DNA from: Gordonia mangrovi
Lineage (GTDB): Bacteria > Actinomycetota > Actinomycetes > Mycobacteriales > Mycobacteriaceae
Direction: 5' to 3'
Assembly: GCF_024734075.1 (NCBI RefSeq)
Contig: NZ_CP102850.1
Span: 2,666,001-2,730,000 of the forward strand
DNA length: 64,000 nt
Positions 44,461 to 52,505 of this stretch are shown one piece after another. The stretch's first letter is position 1, and every line of letters begins with the position of its first letter. Position numbers and translations under genes: made by a program. A model generated the notes under the pieces. That model searched no databases, had not been told where the DNA came from, and saw only the letters and a list, made by a program, of their open reading frames with translations.

Positions 44461-45252
44461 GTGATCCTGGACAGATTCCGTATTGATGACAGGGTGGCGA
44501 TCGTGACGGGCGCCGGACGTGGTCTGGGGGCGGCCATCGCGGTCGGCTTCGCGGAGGCCGGCGCCGACGTGGTGATCTCATCTCGCAGCGAAGGAGAACT
44601 CGACAAGGTCGCCGCCCGTGTTCGCGAGGCCGGACGCCGCGCGCTGGTGGTGGCGGCCGATCTGGCCGACCCCGACGCCGCGGCCGGATTGGCGCAGGCC
44701 GCCGTCGACGAGTTCGGGCGCCTCGACATCGTCGTCAACAACGTCGGCGGCGCGATGCCTCGGCCGCTGCTCGACACCAAGCCCAAACACCTGACCCAGG
44801 CTTTCGACTTCAACGTCACCAACGCACACGCGTTGATTCTCGCGGCGGTCCCGCATCTGCTCGACAATGCCGACGGCGGGGCGATCATCAACATCACCTC
44901 GGCCGTCGGGCGGACCCCGGGTCGCGCCTACGCCGCCTATGGCACCGCGAAAGGTGCGCTGGCCCAGTACACCCGGCTCGTCGCGATGGACCTCAACCCG
45001 AGGATCCGGGTCAACGGCATCGCTCCCGGCGCGATCTTGACGTCGGCACTCGACGTGGTGGCCGACGACGAGAACATGCGCGCACAGATCGAGTCGGCGA
45101 CACCGTTGCACCGGCTCGGCGATCCGGAGGACGTGGCGGCCGCCGCGCTGTTCCTCGCCTCGCCGGCCGGGTCGTACCTGACCGGCAAGATCCTCGAGGT
45201 CGACGGTGGCATCGTCATCCCGAACCTCGACCTCCCCATCCCGGATCTGTAG
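44461..45252 (+). CDS. Short-chain dehydrogenase, steroid-catabolic type (Rv3502c-like)
   Basis: A 263-residue [26 protein letters not shown] (near 15), [31 protein letters not shown] with YxxxK, and a C-terminus ending in IPDL resemble the 17-beta-hydroxysteroid/3-hydroxyacyl-CoA dehydrogenase of the mycobacterial KstR regulon. It would oxidise a hydroxysteroid or a side-chain hydroxyacyl-CoA with NAD. GTG start at 44461; the frame is open upstream to 44386, but that would include the operator. The KstR-like box directly upstream supports the role. Confidence 0.82.
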   Translation: MILDRFRIDDRVAIVTGAGRGLGAAIAVGFAEAGADVVISSRSEGELDKVAARVREAGRRALVVAADLADPDAAAGLAQAAVDEFGRLDIVVNNVGGAMPRPLLDTKPKHLTQAFDFNVTNAHALILAAVPHLLDNADGGAIINITSAVGRTPGRAYAAYGTAKGALAQYTRLVAMDLNPRIRVNGIAPGAILTSALDVVADDENMRAQIESATPLHRLGDPEDVAAAALFLASPAGSYLTGKILEVDGGIVIPNLDLPIPDL

Positions 45253-45280
45253 GTGACGTGCCGGTCGGTCGTCGTGGGTG

Positions 45281-45330
45281 CTGGTCTCGACACGCTCGCT
45301 CGCCTGGCGGCTCGCGGGCTACTCGACCAG
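45281..45330. repeat. REP-like palindromic element
   Basis: CTGGTCTCGACACG opens and CTACTCGACCAG closes this 50-base imperfect palindrome; the middle is GCTCGCTCGCC / GGCGGCTCGCGGGC. It shares the TCTCGA(T/C)ACG and CTACTCGA words with elements at 33.6, 33.9, 50.5 and 54.2 kb. It lies between converging genes and may act in termination. Confidence 0.7.
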
Positions 45331-45358
45331 CGGTTGGAGCGACGCGTACGGCATCGCG

Positions 45359-45928
45359 TCACGGGCGCTCGTTGCGGGCGGCTTTGTCGACGATCGTGGT
45401 GATGCGCCGCGTCTTGGTGGCGGGTTGTTTGGCGAAGGCGAGTTGGGTGAGGGCGGATTTCCGTACGCTCGGCGGCCACGCATCCCAATTCGTGCGGGCA
45501 GCGGGATCGGCGTCGAGCGCGGCGGCCAGTTCCGGGGACTCGATGAGCGCCTCGGCGTCGTCGAGCAGGGTCCACAGGCCGCGCGCCTTCGCGTCGTCGA
45601 TCACCGCCTGTCCGGGTGGCTGCATCCGCGCCTCGGCGATGAGCTCGGTGACGCGCGCCTTGTTGGACGCGGCCCACGCGCTGTTGCGGCCGCGGCGGGT
45701 GAACCACATGCCCCGACGATCATGGTCGATGACTCGCGTGTGGCCGTCGACCCAGCCCCAGCACAACGCCTCCCGGACGACGGCGTCGTAGTCGAGCGGT
45801 TCGTTGCCGGACTCTCTGCGCCAGAACACGAACCAGATGCCCCCGGAGGTGTCGTGGTTCGCGCGCAGCCAGTCGTGCCACTCGGCCAGTGACACCGGGT
45901 GTAGGCGTTCGGCGTTCGGATCGGCCAT
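45359..45928 (-). CDS. YdeI/OmpD-associated family protein
   Basis: A 189-residue protein of the YdeI/OmpD-associated family. WHDWLRANHDTSGGIWFVFWRR at the N-terminus, EALCWGWVDG near residue 55 and WTRRGRNSAW-type segment (here FTRRGRNSAWAASNKARV) near 78 are typical. The family is linked to stress and bacteriocin protection in other bacteria but lacks a defined biochemical role. Confidence 0.85.
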   Translation of the reverse strand: MADPNAERLHPVSLAEWHDWLRANHDTSGGIWFVFWRRESGNEPLDYDAVVREALCWGWVDGHTRVIDHDRRGMWFTRRGRNSAWAASNKARVTELIAEARMQPPGQAVIDDAKARGLWTLLDDAEALIESPELAAALDADPAARTNWDAWPPSVRKSALTQLAFAKQPATKTRRITTIVDKAARNERP

Positions 45929-45990
45929 TTCGCCAGCCTAGGTCGTGCGCACGCGGCATCCATCAGGTTCGGCGTCGGTAGCATTGAGGC

Positions 45991-46677
45991 GTGGGTGGCT
46001 TCATGGGCTCCATCGGCGATTTCTGGTGGCTGATCTTCCCGATCGGCGGAGTCGTCGGGGGCTGGGCCGCCCGAATCGCCGCATACAACGAGAAGCGCCG
46101 CCGCGACAAAATCGAACTCGAGCGGATCAAGGCGTCGTCGCGGGCCGAGGAACTGCGGATCACCCAGACCAGCAAGACCGTCATCGCCAAGACGCTGGCT
46201 CGGCACGACGACGTGAACGATCGCTGGTTCGGCTACGAACTGGACCTCGCCACCCTGATCCAATACCCGATGATGACCGATCTGCGGGAGCCGCTGACCC
46301 TCGCGTTCCACCGTGCCAAGGTCCGCGCTGACGATCTGCGACCGAATGACGCCGACGAACTGCTCGAGCCCGCAGCCTTCGCCGAGTACCGGGACGCCGT
46401 CAGCGACTACGCGGCCGCCTTCGACACCGCCGAGCGGGAGGCGCGTCGCCGCCGGCAGGCCGACTTCTCGCCGGTGGAGCGCGAACGACTCGAACGTGCC
46501 CGCCGGCTGATCGCGGTGGCCGGTGACGACGGGGCCACCGCAGCCGAGCGTCAGGCCGCCTACCGTAAGGCGCGCGACGAACTGGAGGGTTTGATCGCGG
46601 TACCGCCCGCGGCGGCGCAACAACTCGAACAGCGGATCGCCGGAGCACTGGAGCCCGGTCGCGGCGGCGCCGAGTAG
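45991..46677 (+). CDS. Membrane-anchored coiled-coil protein
   Basis: A 228-residue protein with an N-terminal membrane helix (WWLIFPIGGVVGGWAARIAA, residues 12-31), followed by charged helices rich in Arg, Glu and Ala that should form coiled coils. No known domain. GTG start, with ATG 46003 as an alternative. It converges with the ABC exporter genes. Confidence 0.72.
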   Translation: MGGFMGSIGDFWWLIFPIGGVVGGWAARIAAYNEKRRRDKIELERIKASSRAEELRITQTSKTVIAKTLARHDDVNDRWFGYELDLATLIQYPMMTDLREPLTLAFHRAKVRADDLRPNDADELLEPAAFAEYRDAVSDYAAAFDTAEREARRRRQADFSPVERERLERARRLIAVAGDDGATAAERQAAYRKARDELEGLIAVPPAAAQQLEQRIAGALEPGRGGAE

Positions 46678-46702
46678 GGCTGCGGTCACACCAGATCGGC
46701 GC

Positions 46703-48676
46703 CTAACCGGCGACGTGATCCCCGGCGAGGGGCTCGTCCTCGAGCGGACCGGCGAACTGACTGTTGTAGAGCCGGCAGTAGGCGCCGCGGGTGGCGAGCA
46801 GTTCGTCGTGGCTCCCCTGTTCGACGATCCGGCCGTCCTCCATCACCACGATGATGTCGGCGTCGCGCACGGTCGAGAGCCGGTGGGCGATCACGAAACT
46901 CGTGCGGTCGGTCCGCAAGTTGGCCATCGCCTGCTGGATCAGCAACTCGGTGCGGGTGTCCACCGAACTCGTCGCCTCGTCGAGGATGAGGATCGTCGGT
47001 TTGGCCAGGAAGGCCCGCGCGATGGTGATCAACTGCCGCTCACCGGCACTGACCCCGCCGCCCTCTTCGTCGAGAACGGTCTCGTAGCCGTCGGGCAACG
47101 TACGCACGAAGTGGTCGACGTGGCTCAGTTCGGCCGCCTCGATGACCTCCGCGCGGCTCGCGGTGGGATCGCCGTAGGCGATGTTCTCGTAGATGGTGCC
47201 GCCGAACAGCCACGAGTCCTGCAGCACCATGCCGGTGCGTTCCCGCAGGTCATCGCGGGTCATCCGGCGGGAGTCCACACCGTCGACGCGGATGGTGCCG
47301 GCGTCGACGTCGTAGAACCGCATGATGAGGTTCACCAGTGTCGTCTTGCCGGCGCCGGTCGGACCCACGATGGCCACCATGTGTCCGGGCTGCGCCACCA
47401 GCGACAGGTTCTCGATGAGTGGCCGGTGGGTGACATACCGGAACGAGACGTCGTCGAACTCGATCAGACCGTGCCCGTCGACCGGCGTCTGGGGATCGGC
47501 AGGGTCCGGGGTCTCCTCGTCGGCGTCGAGGACGTCGAAGATGCGTTCGGCCGAGGCCACCCCGCTCTGCATCAGGTTGAACATCGACCCGATCTGGGTG
47601 AGCGGCTGGGTGAACTGGCGGGAGTACTGGATGAACGCCTGCACCTCACCGAGGCTCAGCGAGCCCGACGCCACCCGCAGTCCGCCCACCACGGCGACCG
47701 CCACATAATTCAGGTTCCCCAGGAACATGATGGTCGGCATGATGATCCCGGAGATGAACTGGGCGCGCCAACTCGACTCGAACAGCTTCTCGTTGCGCTC
47801 GTCGAAGGTCGCCTCGATCTCGGACTGACGCCCGAACGCCTTCACCAGTTCGTGGCCGGTGAAGGCCTCCTCGACCTGGGCGTTGAGCTTGCCGGTCGAT
47901 GACCACTGGGCCATGAAGTGCGGTTTGGACCGTTTGGCGATCTGCGCGGTCGCGATGAATGCCAAGGGAACGGTGAGCACCGCGATCAACGCCAGCAGCG
48001 GCGAGATCCAGATCATCATCGCCAGCAGCGCGATCACCATCAGCACCGAGTTCAGGAACTGCGCGATGGTCTGCTGCAGGCTCTGCGACAGGTTGTCGAG
48101 ATCGTTGGTGACACGGCTCAGCAGATCGCCGCGCGCCGCGGCGTCGTAGTAGCGCAAGGGCAGTCGATGCACCTTCTCTTCGACCTCGGCGCGCAGGCGT
48201 CGGATGGTGCCGACCACGACGATGTTCAGCAGGTAGGCAGCCAGCCAGGCCAGCGCCGACGACAACACGTAGAGCACCAGCACGATGAGCAGGACCTGCC
48301 CCACCGCGGTGAAATCGACACCCACGCCCGGCGTGACGTCCATCGACGACACCATGTCGGCGAAGGTGTTCTGGCCCTGCTCGCGCAGACCTGCGACGGC
48401 CTGCTCCTTGGTGAGCCCGTCGGGCAGGGTGGTGCCGATGACACCGTCGAACACCAGGTCGGTGGCATGGCCGAGGACGCGCGGCGCGACCGCCGACAGG
48501 ATCACCGAGATGACGATCGACGCGAACACGGTCACCATGAACGCCCGATAGGCCAGCAGCAGGCGGATGAGCCGTTTCACCGACGGCCCGAACGACCGCG
48601 CCTTCTCTGCCGGACCGGCCATCATCGGCGGGCCGACTGCCCCGCCCGGACGCCCCGCGCCACCGGGGCGGGTCAT
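46703..48676 (-). CDS. ABC exporter half-transporter, canonical ATP site
   Basis: A 657-residue TM-NBD fusion (six spans, then ATPase) of the multidrug/lipid exporter type. A Gly/Pro-rich N-terminal stretch of about 35 residues precedes the first span. The NBD has Walker A VGPTGAGKTTLVN, signature VSAGERQLITIARAF, and Walker B ILILDEATSSVD with the catalytic Glu. Its start overlaps the stop of the companion gene by 4 bases, and together they should form a heterodimer in the membrane. Substrate unknown. Confidence 0.93.
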   Translation of the reverse strand: MTRPGGAGRPGGAVGPPMMAGPAEKARSFGPSVKRLIRLLLAYRAFMVTVFASIVISVILSAVAPRVLGHATDLVFDGVIGTTLPDGLTKEQAVAGLREQGQNTFADMVSSMDVTPGVGVDFTAVGQVLLIVLVLYVLSSALAWLAAYLLNIVVVGTIRRLRAEVEEKVHRLPLRYYDAAARGDLLSRVTNDLDNLSQSLQQTIAQFLNSVLMVIALLAMMIWISPLLALIAVLTVPLAFIATAQIAKRSKPHFMAQWSSTGKLNAQVEEAFTGHELVKAFGRQSEIEATFDERNEKLFESSWRAQFISGIIMPTIMFLGNLNYVAVAVVGGLRVASGSLSLGEVQAFIQYSRQFTQPLTQIGSMFNLMQSGVASAERIFDVLDADEETPDPADPQTPVDGHGLIEFDDVSFRYVTHRPLIENLSLVAQPGHMVAIVGPTGAGKTTLVNLIMRFYDVDAGTIRVDGVDSRRMTRDDLRERTGMVLQDSWLFGGTIYENIAYGDPTASRAEVIEAAELSHVDHFVRTLPDGYETVLDEEGGGVSAGERQLITIARAFLAKPTILILDEATSSVDTRTELLIQQAMANLRTDRTSFVIAHRLSTVRDADIIVVMEDGRIVEQGSHDELLATRGAYCRLYNSQFAGPLEDEPLAGDHVAG

Positions 48677-50406
48677 GAGACGTCCTGGATGGCGAGCTGG
48701 GATTCGACGATCTCGGCGTAGGTCTCGCAGGTCTCCACGAGGTCGTCGTGTCGTCCGAGCCCGACGATCCGGCCGCGGTTGAGCACCACGATCTGATCGG
48801 CGTCGACGATGGTCGAGATGCGCTGTGCCACCACGATCACCGCGGCGTCCCGCGTGGCCGGGCGCAGTGCGGCACGCAACCGGGCATCGGTGGACAGATC
48901 GAGTGCGGAGAACGAGTCGTCGAACAGGTACACCGAGGGACGTCGGATCAGGGCGCGCGCGATGGCCAGCCGTTGACGTTGGCCGCCGGAGACGGTGGTG
49001 CCGCCCTGGGCGACGGTGGTGTCGAGGCCGTCGGGCATGCGCGCCACGAAATCGTCGGCCTGCGCGATCCGCAGTGCCTCCCAGATCTCCTCATCGGTGG
49101 CGTCGGGTTTGCCGTGCCGGATGTTGGCGGCGATGGTGCCGGAGAACAGGTACGGGCGTTGGGGGACCAGGCCGATGGCCGAGCGCAGCTGATCGGGGTC
49201 GAGGCGTCGCACGTCGGTGCCGCCGACGAGGACCGCGCCCGCGGTGACGTCGATGAGTCGTGGGATCAGGCCGAGCACCGTCGTCTTGCCCGACCCGGTG
49301 GAACCGACGATCGCCGTGGTGGTGCCCTTCTCGACACGGAAGCCGATGTCGCGCAGCACCGGGTCGTCGGCGCCGGGGTAACGGAACTCTGCGCCGCGGA
49401 ACTCGACGGTGGACGGATCGGTGGCGAATCCGATCGGGTCGGTGGGGGAGACCACCGAGGTGTCGGTGTCGAGCACTTCCCAGATCCGCTCGGCGCAGAC
49501 CGTGGCTCGTGGCGCCATCATCGCCAGGAAGGACGCCATCATCACCGACATCATGATCTGCATGGCGTAGCTCATCATCGCCGTCAGTGCACCGATCTCC
49601 ACCGACCCGTCGGACACCGCGTGCCCACCGAACCAGATGACGGCGACGATGGTGACGTTGGTGATCAGCATGACCAGCGGGAACATCAGCGCCATCAGCC
49701 GGCCCACCCGCAAAGTGGCGTCGGCCAGATGATCGTTGGCGCGCGCGAAACGATCGATCTCGTGACGTTCGCGGACGAATGCCCGCACCACCCGGATACC
49801 GGTGATCTGCTCGCGCAGCACCCGGTTGACGGCGTCGATCCGTTCCTGCATGGCCCGGAAACCGGGGATCATCCGCGCGATGATCAGCGCCATGGTGAGC
49901 CCGAGGATGGGTACGGCGATCGCGAGCAACCACGACAGTCCTGGCGCCACGTGCACGCCCATGGCGATACCGCCGATGCACATGATGGGTGCCATCACCA
50001 GGATCGCGGTGCTCATCACCACCAGCAGCTGCACCTGCTGGACGTCGTTGGTGGTGCGGGTGATCAACGACGGCGCGCCGAACCGGCCCACCTCCCGCGC
50101 GGAGAAGGTGTTGACCCGGTGCAGCAGGTCGTGGCGGATGTCGCGGCCGACGCCGAGTGCCGTGCGCGCGCCGAAGTACTGGGCGGCGATCGTGCAGACC
50201 ACCTGGACAACGCTGACCACCAGCATCCACCCGCCGATACGCAGGATGTAGTCGGTGTCGCCCTCGGCCACGCCGTTGTCGATGATGTCGGCGTTGAGGG
50301 TGGGCAGATACAGCATCGCGGCGGTGGCGACGAACTGAAGAGCGACCACGGCTGTCAGGTACCCGCGGTAGTTCGTGAGGTATGTCCGGATGAGGCGGCT
50401 CAGCAT
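48673..50406 (-). CDS. ABC exporter half-transporter, degenerate catalytic site
   Basis: A 577-residue partner of the downstream exporter. It has six membrane spans and an NBD with Walker A VGSTGSGKTTVLG and signature VSGGQRQRLAIARAL. The Walker B end reads YLFDDSFSALD, so the catalytic Glu is Asp, as in the non-hydrolysing half of heterodimeric exporters such as TM287/288. ATG at 50406. It is the first gene of the pair. Confidence 0.93.
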   Translation of the reverse strand: MLSRLIRTYLTNYRGYLTAVVALQFVATAAMLYLPTLNADIIDNGVAEGDTDYILRIGGWMLVVSVVQVVCTIAAQYFGARTALGVGRDIRHDLLHRVNTFSAREVGRFGAPSLITRTTNDVQQVQLLVVMSTAILVMAPIMCIGGIAMGVHVAPGLSWLLAIAVPILGLTMALIIARMIPGFRAMQERIDAVNRVLREQITGIRVVRAFVRERHEIDRFARANDHLADATLRVGRLMALMFPLVMLITNVTIVAVIWFGGHAVSDGSVEIGALTAMMSYAMQIMMSVMMASFLAMMAPRATVCAERIWEVLDTDTSVVSPTDPIGFATDPSTVEFRGAEFRYPGADDPVLRDIGFRVEKGTTTAIVGSTGSGKTTVLGLIPRLIDVTAGAVLVGGTDVRRLDPDQLRSAIGLVPQRPYLFSGTIAANIRHGKPDATDEEIWEALRIAQADDFVARMPDGLDTTVAQGGTTVSGGQRQRLAIARALIRRPSVYLFDDSFSALDLSTDARLRAALRPATRDAAVIVVAQRISTIVDADQIVVLNRGRIVGLGRHDDLVETCETYAEIVESQLAIQDVS

Positions 50407-50502
50407 CGCGCGATCACTTGGTTGACGCTAGCAACTGACCCCGACATGGTGCGACGTGATTCTGGGCGCGATGTGATTCTGGGCGCGATGGGGGTCACCT
50501 CG

Positions 50503-50582
50503 TCTCGATACGTCCTCGGCTAGCGCCTCGGACTACTCCTTGGATCGAGTAGGGGCCGAGCTTGCGAGGTCACGTATCGAGA
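50503..50582. repeat. REP/BIME-like palindrome
   Basis: TCTCGATACGT (50503-50513) pairs perfectly with ACGTATCGAGA (50572-50582). Inside, CCTCGGCTAGCGCCTCGGACTAC faces GTAGGGGCCGAGCTTGCGAGG. Just upstream GTGATTCTGGGCGCGAT occurs twice in tandem (about 50456-50489). It lies between the encapsulin gene end and the ABC exporter start. Confidence 0.8.
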
Positions 50583-50596
50583 TCGACCAGCGGTTC

Positions 50597-51406
50597 TCAC
50601 CCTGCGAAGGTGAAGGGGACCACGGCCTCGGGGGTGTAGGTGAGATAAGTGAACGACTCCTGGAAGTACAGCGTCACCGTCTCGGCGTCGTGGTGGTCGT
50701 AGCCGATGGACACGTCCTGCCCGATGCTCATCTCGAAGTCGCCCCCGCGGGTGCTGAGCAGGAAGGCCCCGGAGATCGCGGGTGCCCAGACGATGTCGCC
50801 GCCACCGACCAGTAGCCGCTGCAGATGATCGCGGATCGGGACACCGTGGTTGGAGGTCTCGTTGACCAGGGTGTAGACGTCTTTCGACAGTGCCAACGAG
50901 TACGGCCCCTCGACCGAGGCCAGCCGCAGCGCGGTGGTGGCCTGCGACAACGCCTCGGCGTAGTCGCGCACGTCGGCCGGCAACGGAATCGGTGTCGCCG
51001 ATGCGGTGGGCCGGATACCGGCGATGCCGCCTGCGGGGTACCCCTCGAAGATGGCGCGGTCCTCGGCGCGGGCCAGCTCGGCGGCAGCATCGCGCACCGG
51101 GTCCCAATCGGAATCCTGCGCACCGCGGTCGACATCGTCGATGGCCTCACGGCTCACCGTGAACGGCACGCGCAACTCGACCAGCGGCTGCGCCTGCCGC
51201 TGATGCGCGACAATGCCGTCGGCCGGTGGGTCGATCTTGCTGCGGTGCCCCAGGGTGACCGAGGCGATGTCCAGGCCAAGCGGGCCGTTGACGTCGACGA
51301 GACGACGCGCGGCGCTGTTGCGTTTGAACGAGCGGGTGGCCTCCTCCTCGATCTCGGCCCACGCGGCGTCGGAGATCGGTGCGAGTGCGCGATGCAGATT
51401 GTTCAT
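50597..51406 (-). CDS. Encapsulin nanocompartment shell protein
   Basis: A 269-residue family 1 encapsulin (linocin M18/Cfp29 type) with an HK97-like fold that assembles into a closed shell of about 60 copies. The N-terminus NNLHRALAPISDAAWAEIEEEA, followed by RSFKRNSAARRLVDVNGPLG, is diagnostic, and the C-terminal QESFTYLTYTPEAVVPF completes it. The gene immediately upstream encodes a DyP peroxidase with a targeting tail, so the cargo is evident. Order (DyP then encapsulin) is as in the mycobacterial Rv0799c-Rv0798c pair. Confidence 0.96.
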   Translation of the reverse strand: MNNLHRALAPISDAAWAEIEEEATRSFKRNSAARRLVDVNGPLGLDIASVTLGHRSKIDPPADGIVAHQRQAQPLVELRVPFTVSREAIDDVDRGAQDSDWDPVRDAAAELARAEDRAIFEGYPAGGIAGIRPTASATPIPLPADVRDYAEALSQATTALRLASVEGPYSLALSKDVYTLVNETSNHGVPIRDHLQRLLVGGGDIVWAPAISGAFLLSTRGGDFEMSIGQDVSIGYDHHDAETVTLYFQESFTYLTYTPEAVVPFTFAG

Positions 51407-51447
51407 GCTGCCTCCTGGGGTCGTGGCGGGTGTGGCCGGGTGATCGT

Positions 51448-52473
51448 CTAGTGCAGGGAGCCGATGCCGAGGGAGCCGTCGGTTGGTGCCTCGGGCTCGC
51501 TGCGCTCGTTCGTGACAACGTCGGCGGGCGCAGTCGGCGGGGCCGGCAGGTCCTCGAGAAAATCGATGGTCGGAGTGAAGAACTGCGAACCGGTGACCGC
51601 GGTGGTGAAGTCGAGCAATCGGTCGTAGTTGCCGGGCGGATCGCCGATGAACATCTTGCGCAGCATCTCTTCGGTCACGTCGGGACCTGCGGAGTAGGCG
51701 ATGTAGAACGTGCCGCGTTCGCCGGAGCCGGACGCGGCGCCGTACGGCATGTTGTCGCGTACGACGTCGATCTCCTCGCCGTCGGCATCCTCGACCACGT
51801 TCAACGCGATGTGCGAATTCGTCGGCTTCACGTCGTCGTCCATCTCGACGTTGTCGAGCTTCGTGCGGCCGATCGCGTTCTCCTGCTCACCGACGCCGAG
51901 CGCATTCCACGCCTCGAGGTCGGTGACGTAGCGCTGGATGGCCACGTAGCTGCCGCCGGCGAATGCGGGGTCCTCGTCGCCGACCGTGATCGCGTCGATC
52001 GCGGCCTGCCCGACCGGATTCTCGGTGCCGTCGACGAAACCGATGATGTCGCGCAGGTCGAAGTAGCGGAAACCGTAGACCTCGTCGACGACGGTGACCG
52101 CCTCGCCGATCGCGTCCATCACGAGTCGGCCGACCTCGAAACACAGGTCCATCCGGTCGGCCTTGATGTGCAGCAGCAGGTCGGCCGGGGTGGCGGGGGC
52201 GGTGTGCACCTCGCCCTCGTAGACGACGAACGGCCGCAGCGAGCGGGGGCGCGGACCGTCGAACAAGCGATCCCAGGCAGCTGAGCCGATCGATGCAATC
52301 GCGGCCAGCGCCGCTTCGGGGGCGCGGGAGGAGACCGCTCGGGTCAGGGAGGGCAGCTCGCCCAACAGATCCCGGACGTCGTCCGCACCGCCGTCGTCGA
52401 TGGTGAGGACGAGAAACAGCGCCGAGGTCGTCTTCCGAGTCAGGATCGTCTGGGGGATCGGCACGGGACACAC
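51448..52473 (-). CDS. DyP-type haem peroxidase, encapsulin cargo
   Basis: A 341-residue dye-decolorising peroxidase. The distal GFVDGTENP motif is at 145-153 (Asp148), the proximal haem His is probably His221 in NSHIALN, and the distal Arg is about 253 in GERGTFY. A flexible Pro/Ala-rich linker (about 309-331) leads to a C-terminal targeting peptide, DGSLGIGSLH, matching the known encapsulation tag SLxIGSL. It should be loaded into the shell encoded 41 bases downstream and remove peroxide or oxidise bulky substrates there. Likely oxidative-stress function. Confidence 0.96.
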   Translation of the reverse strand: MCPVPIPQTILTRKTTSALFLVLTIDDGGADDVRDLLGELPSLTRAVSSRAPEAALAAIASIGSAAWDRLFDGPRPRSLRPFVVYEGEVHTAPATPADLLLHIKADRMDLCFEVGRLVMDAIGEAVTVVDEVYGFRYFDLRDIIGFVDGTENPVGQAAIDAITVGDEDPAFAGGSYVAIQRYVTDLEAWNALGVGEQENAIGRTKLDNVEMDDDVKPTNSHIALNVVEDADGEEIDVVRDNMPYGAASGSGERGTFYIAYSAGPDVTEEMLRKMFIGDPPGNYDRLLDFTTAVTGSQFFTPTIDFLEDLPAPPTAPADVVTNERSEPEAPTDGSLGIGSLH

Positions 52474-52505
52474 TGTAGCCCACAGCTACCGGGCGCATCG
52501 GTCGG

